A stretch of 64,000 nt of DNA from Rosa chinensis (Eukaryota; Streptophyta; Magnoliopsida; Rosales; Rosaceae), in the NCBI RefSeq assembly GCF_002994745.2, contig NW_020126816.1:248001-312000 (forward strand), written 5' to 3'. Numbering within the stretch: the stretch's first letter is position 1; every line of letters starts with the position of its first letter. The notes under the pieces were generated by a model that saw only the letters and a program-made list of their open reading frames with translations, did not search any database and was not told the DNA's origin. Position numbers and translations under genes: made by a program. This document shows positions 34,951 to 48,244 of this stretch, piece by piece.

Positions 34951-37417
34951 AGCTTTTGCTAGTCCCTTAGCAAAATCAACATAACAAACCAAAAAGACTA
35001 AGACACAAAACAAAGAAACTACGAAAATAAACTAAGTATAGAAAACGAAAAACACAAGGACACAAAGACTCAAAAACGTAAAAACACTTAAACAAAAATC
35101 AAGATAAAAACGTCACAAACCAAAGACACATACATATGACTTCTACGCCCTTTAACATATTGTCTCAGAAATCTCTTACTTTCAAGTCACCAAGATTAGC
35201 ACTTAACCAAGCATCACATCATCAAGATATTCAAGAGTTAATTACAAGATATAATTCACATATAAGCATGTAAGACTTGGGGGTAAACAATGGTGGTGGT
35301 TTCTTTAACATATTTCAAACAAGTCATGATTCAAACCTCACATGGATATATCACTCTTTCTTCTCTCAGATTCAAAGCTCATGCTTAAAAGCTTATTCAC
35401 TCAAGTATATGTGAAAGAATAGCAAGTAAATCACATACATATAAGAAACGAAAGCACATATATATTTTTCAAAGATCTCATGAAAGATATCGACTACATG
35501 CACAGATGAACCCAAGCCATAAGTTCAACAGTTATAACTCATCTCCACAGATCAAAGGCTGTCCCATCTTAAGGATCAAAGAGGTCTTACAATTTAAGGT
35601 TGTAATGGGGCCAAGGCTTAAGGTTAAAAGAAACGAAGGGATAGGAAAATCACAAAGTATCCTAAAAACCTAGTAGAGCACTTGTAGATGTAGAGAGACC
35701 AAATTTCTAATCCACCAAAGCATGTAGACGCCAAGTATCATCATGTTGGGCCCAAACTTCATTCTAACCTTCTTCCGAACAAGTGAATTGGACAAAGACC
35801 AAAATTTTCAACAATGGGCCTTCAATTTAAAACAAACTCCAAATTCACCAAGTATAGGGGACTAAAATCCATAAACACTTAAACAATATCACACATTTTC
35901 TCTTAATTGCCGAAATATTCTTTTCTTGATAATTTTTTTACGATTTCATTCTTTTTTTTTCTTTTTCGGCAATAACATACAAAGATTACATATGGACAAG
36001 TCTACCCCCACACTTGAACTTCTTCATGTCTTCAAAATTCTTCCTTGACGCCAAAACTCCAAGCAAAGTCTCAAAAATATGCTCCACTAAGTCTTTAGAA
36101 CAAAGGGTAAGGATATAACTATACTAGGGTTAAGGTTTAAGGAATTTTGAGGGTGATGAAAGAAAAGGCTTAATGTAGGCTCAAAATGGTTAAACTAGGG
36201 AGTCCCACGACAGGCACAATTAGGGACACAGGCTATATTTGGCTATGGTGGTAAAATCCTAAGTAAGTACCTTTATCCTTTCCAGAATCAGGGCCATATA
36301 TTGATCATAAATGTCTCAACAAGCATAAAAGTGAATTCTAGCATTCTCTAGTCCATCAAACTTAATCTATGGCAAGTAATCAATCAAGATGAAAGAATAA
36401 TGAGATCAACAAAATCATCGCCAAGAAAATAAGAGTATAATTCATTTTTTCATTAATCACTCAACAAAGAAAGGGCACATGGCTCAAATTCTCACAAGGG
36501 TTATTATGAATCACAACTTATCTTCCACATGTTCATATTCTGTACCAAAGTTACGCATGCACCATATCTACTACACATTCATATGCTTTTCATACATCAT
36601 AATTAACCAAAGAATATCATCAAACATTATCTCAATCTTGTGATCCTCTTTTAGCCTTAATTTCAGAGATATAAGCTCATCCTAGACAGTTAAAAGGGCA
36701 TCCTAAGACTCGATCACAAAACAAACACAAAAACAACCATGTAAATGACGCACAAACAAGACAAAAACGTTTTGGACTTAGGGATATTTCCCTTCTCCTT
36801 TCGGTAACTCCTTTGGAACATGACCAGGTGAAGAGAGGAACGATTTTGGCGGAGCTCAGCTCACTTGATTGACAGGGGACGAGACCCTTTGTCAGCACTT
36901 CTCATATCCAAACTGAACCTTAGATATCACATCCCATTGGATGCGCCTACGATGAAGAAGATATTTACCCAAAATTCATTTTGACTCTAAGAATAAACAA
37001 ACAAAACATATAAGTATAAAAACCAAAACATATAACACAAAACCTAAAACAAAAGTTAACGCAAAATTTTTTTATTTTCTGATTTTTCCGATTTTTTATT
37101 TTGTTTTCTTTTTTATAACCACAAAACTAGCTCCTAAAAACAAAGTGAAACGTTATACCCTTCCCCCACACTTGAATCATGCATTGTCCTCAATGTATAA
37201 ACAAGTATAAAGCATACAAAACATCAATCAAGCATGGCATAAGAGTTAACGCAAGAAATCTAAAAATAAAGACAAAGTTCTCGAAAATAAAAGAGAAGGG
37301 AAGAGTTCAAGAATGCAAATCTGCGTTGATGGCTCCTCCACAGCTACGGATGAAATGGGTTGCCTCCCATGCAGCGCTTAATGTTTAAAGTCTTTCAGCC
37401 TAGACTTGCACCTTCAT
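34951..37417 (-). other. Element K 3' noncoding region
   Basis: 2.5 kb between the pol stop and the PPT. It keeps the family motif order (GGGAGGCAACCC, polypurine tract, CTTAGGATGCCC, GTGCCTGTCGTGGGACTCC, polypurine tract, CTAGCAAAAGCT). It additionally has a copy of leader module M3 at about 36770-36945 (CTCCGCCAAAATCGTTCC, GTTACCGAAAGGAG). No envelope-like frame is found although this is where Athila-group elements can carry one. Confidence 0.75.
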
Positions 37418-40400
37418 TTAGTCCTCAGTTGGTGGCGCCTCCTGGAGGGGTACATCCTCCACATTGTGCTCCACAAATGCCTCATAATAAGGCTTAAGAC
37501 GATGGCCATTTACCTTGAACTCACTTCCAGTTGCAGGGCTCCTTATCTGTATAGCACCATGAGAAAAAACGTTAGTAACTATAAAAGGACCAACCCATCT
37601 AGAACGTAATTTACCAGGGAAAAGCTTTAATCGAGAATGAAATAAAAGAACTTTTTGACCAATTACAAAAGCCTTTCCACGAATCATTTTATCATGAAAA
37701 GCCTTTGTCTTTTCCTTGTAAATCCGAGCACTATCATAGGCATCATTTCGAATTTCCTCAAGCTCATTGAGTTGCAACTTCCTATGAAGTCCAGCTTCAT
37801 CCAAGTCCATGTTGAACGTTCTAATTGCCCACCATGCTCTATGCTCCAATTCCACAGGTAAGTGGCACGCTTTTCCATACACCAACCGAAATGGAGACAT
37901 CCCTATTGGCGTCTTAAAGGCAGTCCTATACGCCCACAATGCATCCTCCAAGCGTTGGCTCCAATCCTTCCTTGAAGGTCCCACGGTTTTCTCAAGTATC
38001 CGCTTTATTTCCCTATTTGAAACTTCTGCTTGTCCACTCGTTTGAGGATGATAAGGCGTGGAAACCTTATGAGTGACGTTGTACTTCCTGAGCAAAGCCT
38101 CAATGGTCTTGTTGCAAAAGTGAGAACCTCCGTCACTAATGATTGCTCTAGGCATGCCAAACCTACTAAAAATGTTAGACTTTATAAACTCTGCAACAAC
38201 CTTAGAATCATTAGTCCTGGTGGCTTTCGCTTCCACCCACTTAGAAACATAATCAACAGCCAAGAGAATATAAAGGAACCCATTAGATGAAGGAAAAGGA
38301 CCCATGAAATCTATACCCCAAACATCAAAGATTTCGACTATTATAACAGGAGTTAAAGGCATTTGATCTCTAGGTCCTAAATTACCAGTTCTTTGGCACT
38401 TATCACATGTCATACAAAAATTATATGCATCTTTAAATATAGTAGGCCAATAAAAACCACATTCCAACACCTTCCTAGCAGTTCTATCCGAGCCAAAGTG
38501 ACCACCACATTGTTTAGAATGACAAAACTCAAGTATAGCTTTTTGTTCATTATTAGGCACACATCTCCTTATCAATTTATCAGGACAATATTTCCACAAG
38601 TAAGGATCATCCCAAACATATTGTCTAGCTAAAAACTTAAGTCTATCACGTTGAGCACTTTGCATATGACTAGGAAACGTTTTAGACACCAAATAATTAA
38701 CAATATCTGCATACCAAGGCTCACTTACCTGGATTCCGAAGAGTTGTTCATCCGGAAACATCTCCACTAAGGGTATGGCGTCCTCCTCACTCACTAGCCT
38801 ACTCAAGTGGTCTGCCACAACGTTGTCAGAGCCCTTCTTATCCTTGATCTCAACATCAAACTCTTGAAGCAAGAGTATCCAACGAATTAGCCTAGGTTTT
38901 GCCTCCTTCTTTGACATTAGGTACCTTAAAGCTGCATGATCAGAATAAATAATAACTTTAGTACCCAATAAATAAGATCGAAATTTTTCTAAGGCAAAAA
39001 CAACAGCTAAGAGTTCTTTTTCAGTTGTAGAATAATTGAGTTGAGCATCATTGAGGGTTCTTGACGCATAGTAGATGGCATAAGGCTTCTTGTCCTTCCT
39101 TTGGCCTAGCACGGCCCCAATGGCATAATCTGAGGCATCACACATGATCTCAAAGGGAAGAGACCAATCTGGAGGAAGCATGATAGGAGCAGACGTCAGA
39201 AGCTCCTTTAAAGCATTGAATGCATCCTTGCAATCCTCCTTGAACTCAAACGCCACTTCCTTTTGAAGTAGACGACATAGGGGCCTAGAAATCTTGGAGA
39301 AGTCCTTGATAAAGCGCCTGTAGAAACCTGCATGTCCAAGAAAAGAACGGACCTCCCTCACACTTGTGGGGTATGGTAAGTATCTAACAAGATCTACTTT
39401 AGCTTTGTCTACTTCAATTCCACGTTTAGAGATAATATGCCCTAAAACTATTCCTTGTTTAACCATAAAGTGACATTTTTCCCAATTTAAAACAAGGTTA
39501 GTTTGTTCACAACGTTCAAGTATCAATTCTAAATTACTTAAGCAATTTTCGAAATCTTTACCAAAGACAGAAAAGTCATCCATAAAAACCTCAATAATTT
39601 TCTCAATAAAATCAGAGAAGATACTTACCATGCACCTTTGAAACGTACCTGGGGCGTTACATAGTCCGAATGGCATTCTTCTGTAGGCAAACGTTCCAAA
39701 AGGACAAGTGAAGGTCGTTTTCTCTTGATCCTCATGAGCAATGGCGATTTGATTGTAACCAGAATATCCATCCAAGAAGCAATAGAACTCGTGACCTGCT
39801 AACCTCTCAAGCATCTGATCAATGAATGGCAAAGGGAAGTGATCCTTCCTAGTAGTGGCGTTGAGCTTCCTATAGTCTATGCAAACTCGATGTCCAGTCA
39901 CCGTTCTCTGAGGCACTAACTCATTCTCTGCATTCTTCACAACAGTTATCCCAGACTTTTTTGGCACAACCTGAACTGGTGAAACCCACTTAGAGTCCGA
40001 GATAGGGTATATGACGCCACAATCAAGGAGTTTGATAACCTCCTTCTTCACAACCTCCATCATGGGTGGATTCAAACGTCTTTGAGCCTCCCTTGTTGGC
40101 TTGGCTCCCTCCTCAAGCAAAATCCGATGCACACAAGTAGTAGGGCTAATTCCCCTGATATCCGCTAAGGTCCAACCAATCGCAGTCTTGTGTTTCTTAA
40201 GCATCTCCACAAGTCTATCCTCTTGAGTAGACGTCAATGATGAGGATATGATCACAGGTAACGTCTCTTTATCTCCCAAGTAAACATACTTCAAATGATC
40301 TGGCAATGGCTTAAGTTCTAGGGTAGGTGCCTGAATCACTGAAGGTAGAGGTTTATTAGTAGAGATGGGAAGTGAAAAAGAAGGATTTGACTTACCTACA

Positions 40401-43021
40401 AAGGACGTTGCCTCAAGAGAAGCAACGTTTTCTAGGTGGATGGATTCATAAGAATCCGTGAGGTCTTCCTTAGGTATGGTGGCACCATCTTCCATGAAAC
40501 CAACACCACTTGCAATGGTTGAGACCATGGTATCCTCCTCCATTATTTCCATGAATTTCTGCGCAAGATCATCAAGTATATCAATAGAAAAACATGATTG
40601 AAAGTCACTTAATGGATACCTCATGGCTTCGAAAATGTTGAAGCCAACAACTTCTCCATCAAATTCCATTGACAAGGTGCCAGAATAAACATCAATTTTG
40701 GTCCTAGCCGTCCTCATGAATGGACGACCTAGCAAAAGTGGCGTTGACTTGGGAGAGGGTTCCTCCATTTCTAGGACGTAAAAATCAGCTGGGAAGATTA
40801 GCTCACCCACCTGCACAAGTACATCCTCAACTAACCCCTTAGGGTATGCATTAGATCGATCTGCCAATTGAATAATAACATTATCATGTTTAAGTTCACC
40901 TAGACCTAGAGATGCATAAATAGAATATGGCATAACATTTATAGAAGCACCTAAGTCTAGCATGGCATTTTCGAATCTAGTGGTTCCAATAACACAAGGG
41001 ATAGAAAAACTCCCTGGATCCTTACACTTTTCAGGCATTTTGCGTTGAAGCACAGCTGAGACATTCTCACTTACCTTCACCACTTCTTTCTCACGGTTCT
41101 GTCTCCTTGTGGTGCAAAGTTCCTTCAAAAATTTGGCATACTTAGGAATTTGCTTAATTGCCTCAAGGAGAGGAATGTTGATTTGCACTTTCTTAAAAGT
41201 TTCCAAGATGGCCTTTTCGGCTTCATCCTTCTTGGACTTTGCATATCTGCTTGGGAAAGGCAAAGGAGAAGAAGATGGATTAGTAATAACCGAATTGAAA
41301 GAGTTAGAAACTTGTCCTTTAGGTTTCGGTTCTGCAGTAGGAGGTGTCACATGAGCCTTAGACGTTGCAGGGTCATCCTCCTCCTCTAAAATGGATGTTG
41401 AGATCTTTTTGGGAGGCGTTGGAGGATCTACAAGGGTCTTACCACTCCTTGTAGTGACGGCTTTGGCTTGCTCAAAGTGAGGATTTGGGATGGTACCACT
41501 TGGTAGCTTACCTTGCTCATGAAACTTACCCATAAACTCCACAACTTGACTCATTTGCTTCTTCATCTCATTCACATCCGTAGATATAGCATTGATTTGA
41601 TTCCCATGATGAGTTTGACCTGCAATTAAAGCTTGAGTAGACTTGGTTAGAGTTCGGATCAATTCATCATTAGAAGAAGAAGAAGAAGCATTTGAATTAT
41701 AATTTGAATTGAAAGGAGTAGGGTTAGGAGGTTGAGGCTTTTGATAAAAGCCTTGAGGACGTTGTTGGAACCCTTGAGGTGAACTTTGAACGTTGTCATT
41801 GTCCTTCCAACGAAAATTGGGGTGATCCCTCCATCCAGGATTGTAGGTATTCGAGTAAGGATCATTCCTAGGACGTTGGTACCCTTGTTGGAAACCTATG
41901 GCGTTAACACCTTCCTGTCCTCCACTTTCCATGAGTTGAGGGCATTGATCAGACACATGCCCTTGCATAGAACAAACTCCACACACCATGACTTGACCAT
42001 GTGATCCCTGGGACACAAGAGAAGTAAGTTTGTTAATTTTATCCTCCAATTGGGCTAAAGTACTTACCTCATGGACCCTTTCACGTGTGGTGGTGGATTT
42101 GGGCCTAGAGCTTCCATATTGTTGTTGATTCAAGGCCCTATTCTCAATTAGAACCATTCCAGCCGCAGGTTCCTTATCAACAAACGATCCACCAGAAGCT
42201 GCATCTAGCATGTCTCTTTCCAAGTTGGTGAGCCCATCATAAAAACAAGTGAGCAAGGTCTCATCCTTCATGCCATGTTGAGGGCATTGCGTGGTGAGAG
42301 ACTTGAACCTTTCATAGTAATCTGCATAGGACTCATCTTGCCCTTGTTGAATTCCACTTATCTTTTTCCTTAACATGATGATGCGAGATGTAGGAAAATA
42401 CTTCTCAAGAAACGCCTTCATCATATCAGCCCAAGATGTAATCCGTCCACTTGGCAACTCATAAAGCCATTGCTTTGCCTTGTCAGCCAACGAAAATGGG
42501 AAGGCTTTTAACTTCAAAATATGCTCATCAGCTCCCTGAGGCTTCATGCTAGTGCAGATGAACTGAAATTCCATCAAGTGGTTGTTGGGATCTTCCATAG
42601 AGAGTCCATGGAATGTAGGAAGACGATGAAGTAGCCCAGACTTCAACTCAAAATCAGCTGTTAATCCCTCAGCTGCAGCAGGGTAGGTTATGCAGGTTGG
42701 CACTCCACCAGGTGGAATGACAGATGTAGAGAGTTGCCTGATGGTGAGAGCCATTGGTGGTGGTGGTGGTGGGACGACTAAGAGTGCACGAGGTGATGGA
42801 GGTGGCGTTTGGTGTGGTGATGGGTTAACTGAAGTGTCAGAAACTTCTGATCCTCCCTCTACTCTATTCCCTTCACTATCTAATTGAAGCTCACGGAATT
42901 GAAGAGGTGTGGTCACTGGAACGTCAAATATGTCTGAGTTCTTCTTCAATCTCTCAAGTCTATCTTTGATGACGTGAAGAGGCGTTTTGGTGTACTTAGG
43001 TGGTTCAGATGGTCCAGACAT
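37418..43021 (-). CDS. gag-pol: Gag-Pol polyprotein of element K (1867 aa)
   Basis: One open frame encodes all retrotransposon proteins. Gag has the core motif [16 protein letters not shown] and a CCHC knuckle C347-C350-H355-C360. An aspartic protease has LDLGAS with D689; the family's usual DTGA is here DLGA, as commonly seen in Athila-type elements. Reverse transcriptase has FMDD at 1146-1149; RNase H has [14 protein letters not shown] near residue 1295. Integrase has an HHCC zinc finger, the triad D1571, D1630, E1666 (35 residues between the last two) and a C-terminal [11 protein letters not shown] module without a chromodomain. There is no frameshift or stop between gag and pol, so equal synthesis is expected unless processing or translation is regulated. 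The start is the second ATG of ATGAATG; an overlapping 6-codon frame precedes it. All catalytic residues are present, so the protein looks functional. Confidence 0.96.
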   Translation of the reverse strand: MSGPSEPPKYTKTPLHVIKDRLERLKKNSDIFDVPVTTPLQFRELQLDSEGNRVEGGSEVSDTSVNPSPHQTPPPSPRALLVVPPPPPPMALTIRQLSTSVIPPGGVPTCITYPAAAEGLTADFELKSGLLHRLPTFHGLSMEDPNNHLMEFQFICTSMKPQGADEHILKLKAFPFSLADKAKQWLYELPSGRITSWADMMKAFLEKYFPTSRIIMLRKKISGIQQGQDESYADYYERFKSLTTQCPQHGMKDETLLTCFYDGLTNLERDMLDAASGGSFVDKEPAAGMVLIENRALNQQQYGSSRPKSTTTRERVHEVSTLAQLEDKINKLTSLVSQGSHGQVMVCGVCSMQGHVSDQCPQLMESGGQEGVNAIGFQQGYQRPRNDPYSNTYNPGWRDHPNFRWKDNDNVQSSPQGFQQRPQGFYQKPQPPNPTPFNSNYNSNASSSSSNDELIRTLTKSTQALIAGQTHHGNQINAISTDVNEMKKQMSQVVEFMGKFHEQGKLPSGTIPNPHFEQAKAVTTRSGKTLVDPPTPPKKISTSILEEEDDPATSKAHVTPPTAEPKPKGQVSNSFNSVITNPSSSPLPFPSRYAKSKKDEAEKAILETFKKVQINIPLLEAIKQIPKYAKFLKELCTTRRQNREKEVVKVSENVSAVLQRKMPEKCKDPGSFSIPCVIGTTRFENAMLDLGASINVMPYSIYASLGLGELKHDNVIIQLADRSNAYPKGLVEDVLVQVGELIFPADFYVLEMEEPSPKSTPLLLGRPFMRTARTKIDVYSGTLSMEFDGEVVGFNIFEAMRYPLSDFQSCFSIDILDDLAQKFMEIMEEDTMVSTIASGVGFMEDGATIPKEDLTDSYESIHLENVASLEATSFVGKSNPSFSLPISTNKPLPSVIQAPTLELKPLPDHLKYVYLGDKETLPVIISSSLTSTQEDRLVEMLKKHKTAIGWTLADIRGISPTTCVHRILLEEGAKPTREAQRRLNPPMMEVVKKEVIKLLDCGVIYPISDSKWVSPVQVVPKKSGITVVKNAENELVPQRTVTGHRVCIDYRKLNATTRKDHFPLPFIDQMLERLAGHEFYCFLDGYSGYNQIAIAHEDQEKTTFTCPFGTFAYRRMPFGLCNAPGTFQRCMVSIFSDFIEKIIEVFMDDFSVFGKDFENCLSNLELILERCEQTNLVLNWEKCHFMVKQGIVLGHIISKRGIEVDKAKVDLVRYLPYPTSVREVRSFLGHAGFYRRFIKDFSKISRPLCRLLQKEVAFEFKEDCKDAFNALKELLTSAPIMLPPDWSLPFEIMCDASDYAIGAVLGQRKDKKPYAIYYASRTLNDAQLNYSTTEKELLAVVFALEKFRSYLLGTKVIIYSDHAALRYLMSKKEAKPRLIRWILLLQEFDVEIKDKKGSDNVVADHLSRLVSEEDAIPLVEMFPDEQLFGIQVSEPWYADIVNYLVSKTFPSHMQSAQRDRLKFLARQYVWDDPYLWKYCPDKLIRRCVPNNEQKAILEFCHSKQCGGHFGSDRTARKVLECGFYWPTIFKDAYNFCMTCDKCQRTGNLGPRDQMPLTPVIIVEIFDVWGIDFMGPFPSSNGFLYILLAVDYVSKWVEAKATRTNDSKVVAEFIKSNIFSRFGMPRAIISDGGSHFCNKTIEALLRKYNVTHKVSTPYHPQTSGQAEVSNREIKRILEKTVGPSRKDWSQRLEDALWAYRTAFKTPIGMSPFRLVYGKACHLPVELEHRAWWAIRTFNMDLDEAGLHRKLQLNELEEIRNDAYDSARIYKEKTKAFHDKMIRGKAFVIGQKVLLFHSRLKLFPGKLRSRWVGPFIVTNVFSHGAIQIRSPATGSEFKVNGHRLKPYYEAFVEHNVEDVPLQEAPPTED

Positions 43022-43025
43022 TCAT
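43005..43025 (-). other. Six-codon upstream ORF overlapping the gag-pol start
   Basis: Sense ATGAATGTC: the first ATG opens MNVWTI and stops at TGA inside gag. The peptide differs from that of J, C, A and H, but the 4-nt offset and the length are the same. Confidence 0.55.
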
Positions 43026-43982
43026 TGATCCTGTTATAGAATGAAAGAATATAGTTAGTAAGATATAAACAAGACGTGGACCAAGGTACACACATCAAAA
43101 ACGTCACATATAAACAAGTATACACAAGGCCAACGAAAATTGATAGTGGTTAGTTACAATCTTCTACAATTTTCGAATTAATCAATTTCAATAAGAGTTT
43201 TGCAAGTCAAGGTTTGGACGTGCGGCCCAGAGATTCTAATGTTAATACAAGTCTCCCCCCTTTATCTTTTGGTAACTCTTTTGGCACAGAGCCAGGTAGT
43301 AGAGGAACGATTTTGGCGGAGCTACTCCCACATAGTGGTTTTGGCCCTCTTGTAAGCACTTCTCGTATCCAATCAACCTAGACACCCTGTGTTACTAAGG
43401 TGCGCCGCAGAGATAAAAGGAGTTGCTTGACAAGTATTAATAAAAGAACTCTCACCTATTCCGTTATGACTCACATCCTTCTTACCAAAACCAATTCTTT
43501 CAAAAATTGTCTAAGTGTATGACTTCAATAAGACATAATGAACCATTGTTTTGGACGTGCGGCCCAAGTCCTTGCCTCTACACATATTTCTTCTCAAATC
43601 CTTTGGGCAACCTTACTGAAATGGCCAGTGCGGGGGAGGACGAACACGAGAGGTAGAAACCATTTTGGCACAAGCTACTCCCACATAGTGGTTTAGGCTC
43701 GTTTGATTGCACTTCTGGATTCAAAACCCATCATGGACGTTGTCCCCTTCCTAGTCACCATTTCACATAGGCTATACTTACTTAGATAAGAAAAGGCCTA
43801 AGTGCAAGACATTTTTCAAGTGTTAATAAAAGCCGCCCTCAACCTTAAAAGACCTGAATCAGGTGCTAATAAGGGGTTAAGGCTAGTATCAACAAACGAG
43901 ACTTCACCTATTCCATAATAGTTCAAAATCCCTTACCAAAATCATACCTTAGTGGCGTTTTCATCACATGAAGACTTTTCAA
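43026..43982 (-). other. Element K leader
   Basis: About 960 bp with module M1 (about 43905-43545) and module M3 (about 43430-43205), each ending near GGCCGCACGTCC. No gene is seen. K lacks the long A runs found in A, C and H. Confidence 0.7.
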
Positions 43983-44000
43983 TCCCCGGCAACGGCGCCA
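43983..44000 (-). promoter_or_regulatory. Primer-binding site of element K (tRNA-Asp)
   Basis: Plus strand TCCCCGGCAACGGCGCCA, separated by 5 nt from the 5' LTR end at 44006. Confidence 0.95.
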
Positions 44001-44005
44001 AAAAT

Positions 44006-46679
44006 TGATACGTGCAAAAGCATTCGCCAATTTAAACCCTGAAAATGTCGAGCGTTAGTATAGGATAAGCAGGGATCGTTCTAAACCGGGGATTGAGGGT
44101 GCTAACATGTGAGAAATAAATCTAAGGGAAGAATATACATTCCATACGAAAATTACAAGAACATTTACAAAATTACGAAAATTAGAGAGAATTAGAGAGA
44201 CATACATTTAACACAAGGTTAGAGAACAAAGAATGAAGAAACAATCGAAAATCACAAGTATATATAGACATAGATTTCGAAAGAAAGAGAGAGTTTGAGT
44301 TAGAAAAGGTTATGGAAATCCTACTCCTATTTAAATACATTTTACAAATCCATACCACATTAGAAATCCATATACAACAAGGATTACTAGTTATATACTA
44401 ATTAGGATTACTTAATTACTAAGAAAACAAATTATTGACCAAGTCAAACACAAAATACTAAGTCAAAACTAACTCTAACTACTTTCCCTAAAATTTAGGA
44501 ACCTATCCCTAAAATTAAGGAGACTCTAACAAACTCATAACAAACTCCTAAAAAACACTAAAACTAAAACAAACACATATTTACTATTCACGGAGACACT
44601 ATTCACGAATTAAAAACATTTATTTTTTTTTATTTATTATTTTTATTTAACTAGGTTAACATGCTACCTAAAAATCTAAGTTAATTTTATTTATTTACAC
44701 AAACAAGAAAACATAAAGATGGGGGTTTTTTGAAGATTGAAAACATAAATTTTCAGAAAATAAACAAAGATTGAAAACGTTTTTATTTACATAGGTGGGA
44801 AAAGAAGAATTTTTGAAGAACAATTTTTCAAGAACTAATCAAGAACAATCCATTCATGCAATCTTTAATCTTTTAGTTACCATGAAACGATATCAACCAA
44901 GAAACAAAGTTACAAGCGCCCAATGTCCCTTATATGACTTCCCTTTACACAATTGAGTAGAACAAGCGCCTAAACAATATACTTCAAATGCAGGTATCAC
45001 ACAATCAAAGCAACTCATGATCTCATGCATTCGAATCATTAAGCACAAGTGAAAGTTTAGTCAATAAACATGCAAATTCAAGTACTCAAAGCAAGTCTTT
45101 TCATTACATGCATAATCTGATCTCGACCTTTGTCCAAAGCCTTTACTACTATATTGAATTAGGGTCACGAAGCGTTTAACCTAATTACTAGCTCCAATTA
45201 CATGCAATCATCCTAAGTTTGCAACCAAAGAACAAGAACACATAAAAGTTATCTATAAAACAAAACCAGATTATCAATCCATATTTCGGCAATTAATCAA
45301 GATCAAGAACACACAAACACATCAATCATAGAAAAGAACATCCAAATCGCATCCAAAAATCAGAAAGTTATCTCATGGTTTCGGTTTTACACATAAGGAA
45401 ATCAAAAACAGAATTTATATCAAACAAGTTACAAAACCGTAAGGAAAACATGATGAAGATGGTAAGAACAACCCTTAGACACGTCCCAAGGTTCCAAAGC
45501 AGCTCCAAGGTGGTGGCACAAGGTGAAGATCACGGCAAGGATGGAGGATGGCACGGCTAGGAACTTGTAGATGCAAAAACCTGAAACTCAAGAGCAAACC
45601 GGTGAGAAACGAAATTGTGGAGAATAATGTGTCAACCCTGAACGTCTAATACACAAGGTATATATAGTAGAACGTCTCAAGGCACTCCCAATTCGTTTCT
45701 ACTTGGTTTCTCTTAGTTCGTGTTGATTTAGGACTCCTTTGGCACAAAACAGATTTCCGGCAGGATTGACCTCAGTCCACTAAAACGTCCATAACTTCCT
45801 CTAGAAAATAGCTATTGATGAACCGTAAAAATATTTGGAAACTAGACATCCGTAGCTTTCCAACCATATAAAGATCATAATTTTCTGAGCTCTGAGCGAT
45901 TTTTGACACTCCGTTGAAGTTGACTGATCTGCACAGGCAGATTTCCGAATCTGTAATGGATTTGACTTTTAATGCACAAGTTGAGTCCAATTCGATTTTC
46001 CTTTACATCACATGCCTCTCACATGTCTTCCACGCCTATTGTGAAGTAAAAACGTCAAGAACCTTCAAGAACCTTCAAGAATCTCACGGCAATTCAATCC
46101 TTACTCAACAAGAAGTCCAAATTCCACATTGCTTTGTAATTCGAATTCCTTGTTGCTTCCTATTCCATGTGCACGGCATATGATCTTCTTGAGACTTCTA
46201 GATGCTTCATGATCGTTCCATAGCTCTCCTAGTATGAGTAGAACTCCATATGCAAGTAGGTTTCCTAGTTGAATACGAACTTCTTTTCTGCGATTCTTCT
46301 ACACTCTTCCGGAACCTTCTTGAGTAATCCTTATCCAACAGGGACTCCTTGTCACACTAGGATTCCATATTTGAGTAGAATTGGGTTTCCCTGTTCAAGT
46401 AGAACTTCTAATTTCCGCGACTTAAGAGTTTGAATCCAAGTCAGCTTCTGATTCCTACTCCAACTAGGATTCCTTTTCCTAGTCAAACTGGGAGAACTTC
46501 CATTTCTTCATTTCTCTTCATTTCTGCGCCACTTGTGCCTTCCTTAGCCATTTTTGGACTTTGAGACTCCATTTTCACCTGAAAAACACTAACTAAGTTA
46601 AATTGATCGAGATAAAGGAAATAACTTAGCAAAATATAGGGTTTAATCATTATTAACGTCGCATTTTATGCTCCTATCA
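44006..46679 (-). repeat. Element K 5' LTR
   Basis: 2674 bp; nearly identical to 32261-34935. The sense end is GCACGTATCA. The terminal U5 stem-loop of the other families is weak here: only a 3-bp TGC/GCA stem is evident. Confidence 0.94.
45659..45666 (-). promoter_or_regulatory. TATA box of K 5' LTR
   Basis: Sense TATATATA. It would drive the leader and gag-pol of K, in antisense to the host element J. Confidence 0.68.
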
Positions 46680-46684
46680 TTCTT

Positions 46685-46897
46685 CCTTTTAATTTTCGAA
46701 AACCAAAACCTAAAACCCCCCTAATTCGTAAATTGTGTTTATATTGTGTAAATATTATACTTTGTTTTATTTTAATTGTTTATATTGTCCTACATTGACA
46801 GGTGTACCCTCAATCCCCGGAATAGAACGATCCCTATTTGCTTATACTACTAATGATATTTAAAGGGTTAAATTATATGCTTGCTTTAAGCGTATCA
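46685..46897 (+). repeat. Element J 5' LTR, downstream part
   Basis: The last 213 bp of the LTR, resumed after K. It ends in the terminal hairpin ATATGCTT/AAGCGTAT (46875-46895, one G-T wobble) and CA at 46896-46897. Together with 30246-32260 it gives 2228 bp, equal to the 3' LTR. Confidence 0.93.
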
Positions 46898-46902
46898 ATT
46901 TT

Positions 46903-46920
46903 TGGCGCCGTTGCCGGGGA
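46903..46920 (+). promoter_or_regulatory. Primer-binding site of element J (tRNA-Asp)
   Basis: TGGCGCCGTTGCCGGGGA after the 5-nt spacer ATTTT. Confidence 0.95.
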
Positions 46921-48223
46921 TTGAAAAATCACTTGTTGCATTGTGAATATTGTTGTTTTCGTAAATATTATATATATGTTCATATTGTGATCGAAATTTA
47001 GTAAAGTAAATACTTAGGTTGTTATTTATGTTATTGAATACGAGTTTTATTGTGAGTTGTAAATTAAAGAGGAATAGGTGAAGTCGTGTTTATTAATATT
47101 GACCTAAACCCCTTATTGGTACCTAGTTCAGGTCCCTTAAGGTTGAGGGCGGTTTTTATTAATATTCATTGAACTGTCTTCACACCTAGGACCTTTTTCA
47201 TCTAAGTAAGTATAGCCTATGTGGGATGGTGTCTAGGAAGGGGACAACGTTCATAACGGGTTTTGGATCCAGAAGTGCTTACAAATGGGCCTAAACCACA
47301 TTGTGGGAGTAGCTCATGCCAAAATGGATTCTGCCTCTTGTGTTCGCCCTCCCCTACCTGGCCATTTCAGTAAGGTTGCCCAAAGGATGTAGAAGGAACT
47401 TTGTGTCTAGACAACTATACTTGGGCCGCACGTCCACTTGATTTACAACTTGGAATTCAATTCGAAATCAATGATATGGATAACAAAAGAAAATGTTGTG
47501 ATACACTAAGGTATATTGGATTAAACATAGTCTTGAAAAGGATAGCTGTTTCAGTCCCATTGCACATCGAGACTCCCTGTTCCCGTACCTAAGTGTTGAA
47601 ATAATTGTAAATAAAAGAAAAGAAAAAGAAATAATTGTATAAAATTTTCGTGAATAGTAAAAATCAGGTTTTTGAGAGTATGAATTTTATTATAAGTTTT
47701 TGACCATAATGGAATAGGTGAAGGACTTTGTCTTTAACATTAGTCTTGCACCCTTCTCTTTCATGTGGCGCACCTTAGTAGCATAGGGTGTCTAGGTTGA
47801 TTGGATACGAGAAGTGCTAGCAAAGGGTCTCGTCCCCTGCTAAACAAGTGAGCTGAGCTCCGCCAAAATCGTTCCTCTACTACCTGGCTCTATGTGAAAA
47901 GAGTTACCAAAAGATTGAGAAGGGCGACTAGTATTAAGGATCGAACCCTTGGGCCGCAAGTCTAAACCTTGGTTAAGGGCTTATAATGGGATTCAAACTT
48001 TTCTTAACTATGCCATACCCTAACTAAAATTTGTATATTTGTAACATTATACTTTGTGGAATTTTTGTAATTTATACTTCTCTTTATACTTGTAAATTCG
48101 TGAATAGTAAATCGTGAATAGTGACTCGTGAATAGTAACATTTATGTATAAATCATTAACTTGTATTTACTTCACTATACACTTTACTAACTTCTCTAAA
48201 TTTTAATAATGTTCAGGAATTCT
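46921..48223 (+). other. Element J leader
   Basis: Holds module M1 (about 47080-47590; GTTGAGGGCGG, GTATAGCCTATGTGGGATGG, TTGGGCCGCACGTCC) and module M3 (about 47755-47985; CTGAGCTCCGCCAAAATCG). A TTCAG lies just before gag. A 63-codon frame at 47401-47592 shares its last ~30 residues with one in C, but this tracks DNA similarity and is not proven coding. Confidence 0.7.
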
Positions 48224-48244
48224 ATGAATGACCGAGCCTTCTAG
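48224..48244 (+). other. Six-codon upstream ORF overlapping the gag-pol start
   Basis: The ATG 4 nt upstream of the gag-pol ATG encodes MNDRAF then TAG, as in C, A and H. Confidence 0.6.

Larger units (their letters stand above)
32261..46679 (-). mobile_element. Element K: complete, apparently autonomous Athila-type element
   Basis: 14,419 bp on the minus strand with target duplication TTCTT (32256-32260, 46680-46684). LTRs 44006-46679 (2674 bp) and 32261-34935 (2675 bp) differ, as far as I could read, by one G in a G-run. PBS, leader, one gag-pol frame of 1867 codons, three polypurine tracts and promoters are all present. It is the youngest event of its stack and the only element in the window with every part uninterrupted. 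LTR ends are TGATAGGAGC and CGTATCA; beyond the ends its LTRs differ strongly from J's. Confidence 0.96.

Noticed and set aside
47401..47592. Conserved 63-codon leader frame in J, related to 17030-17215 in C
   Set aside because: The starts differ and only the last ~30 residues match, in a region where the DNA itself is strongly conserved; I treat it as part of module M1.
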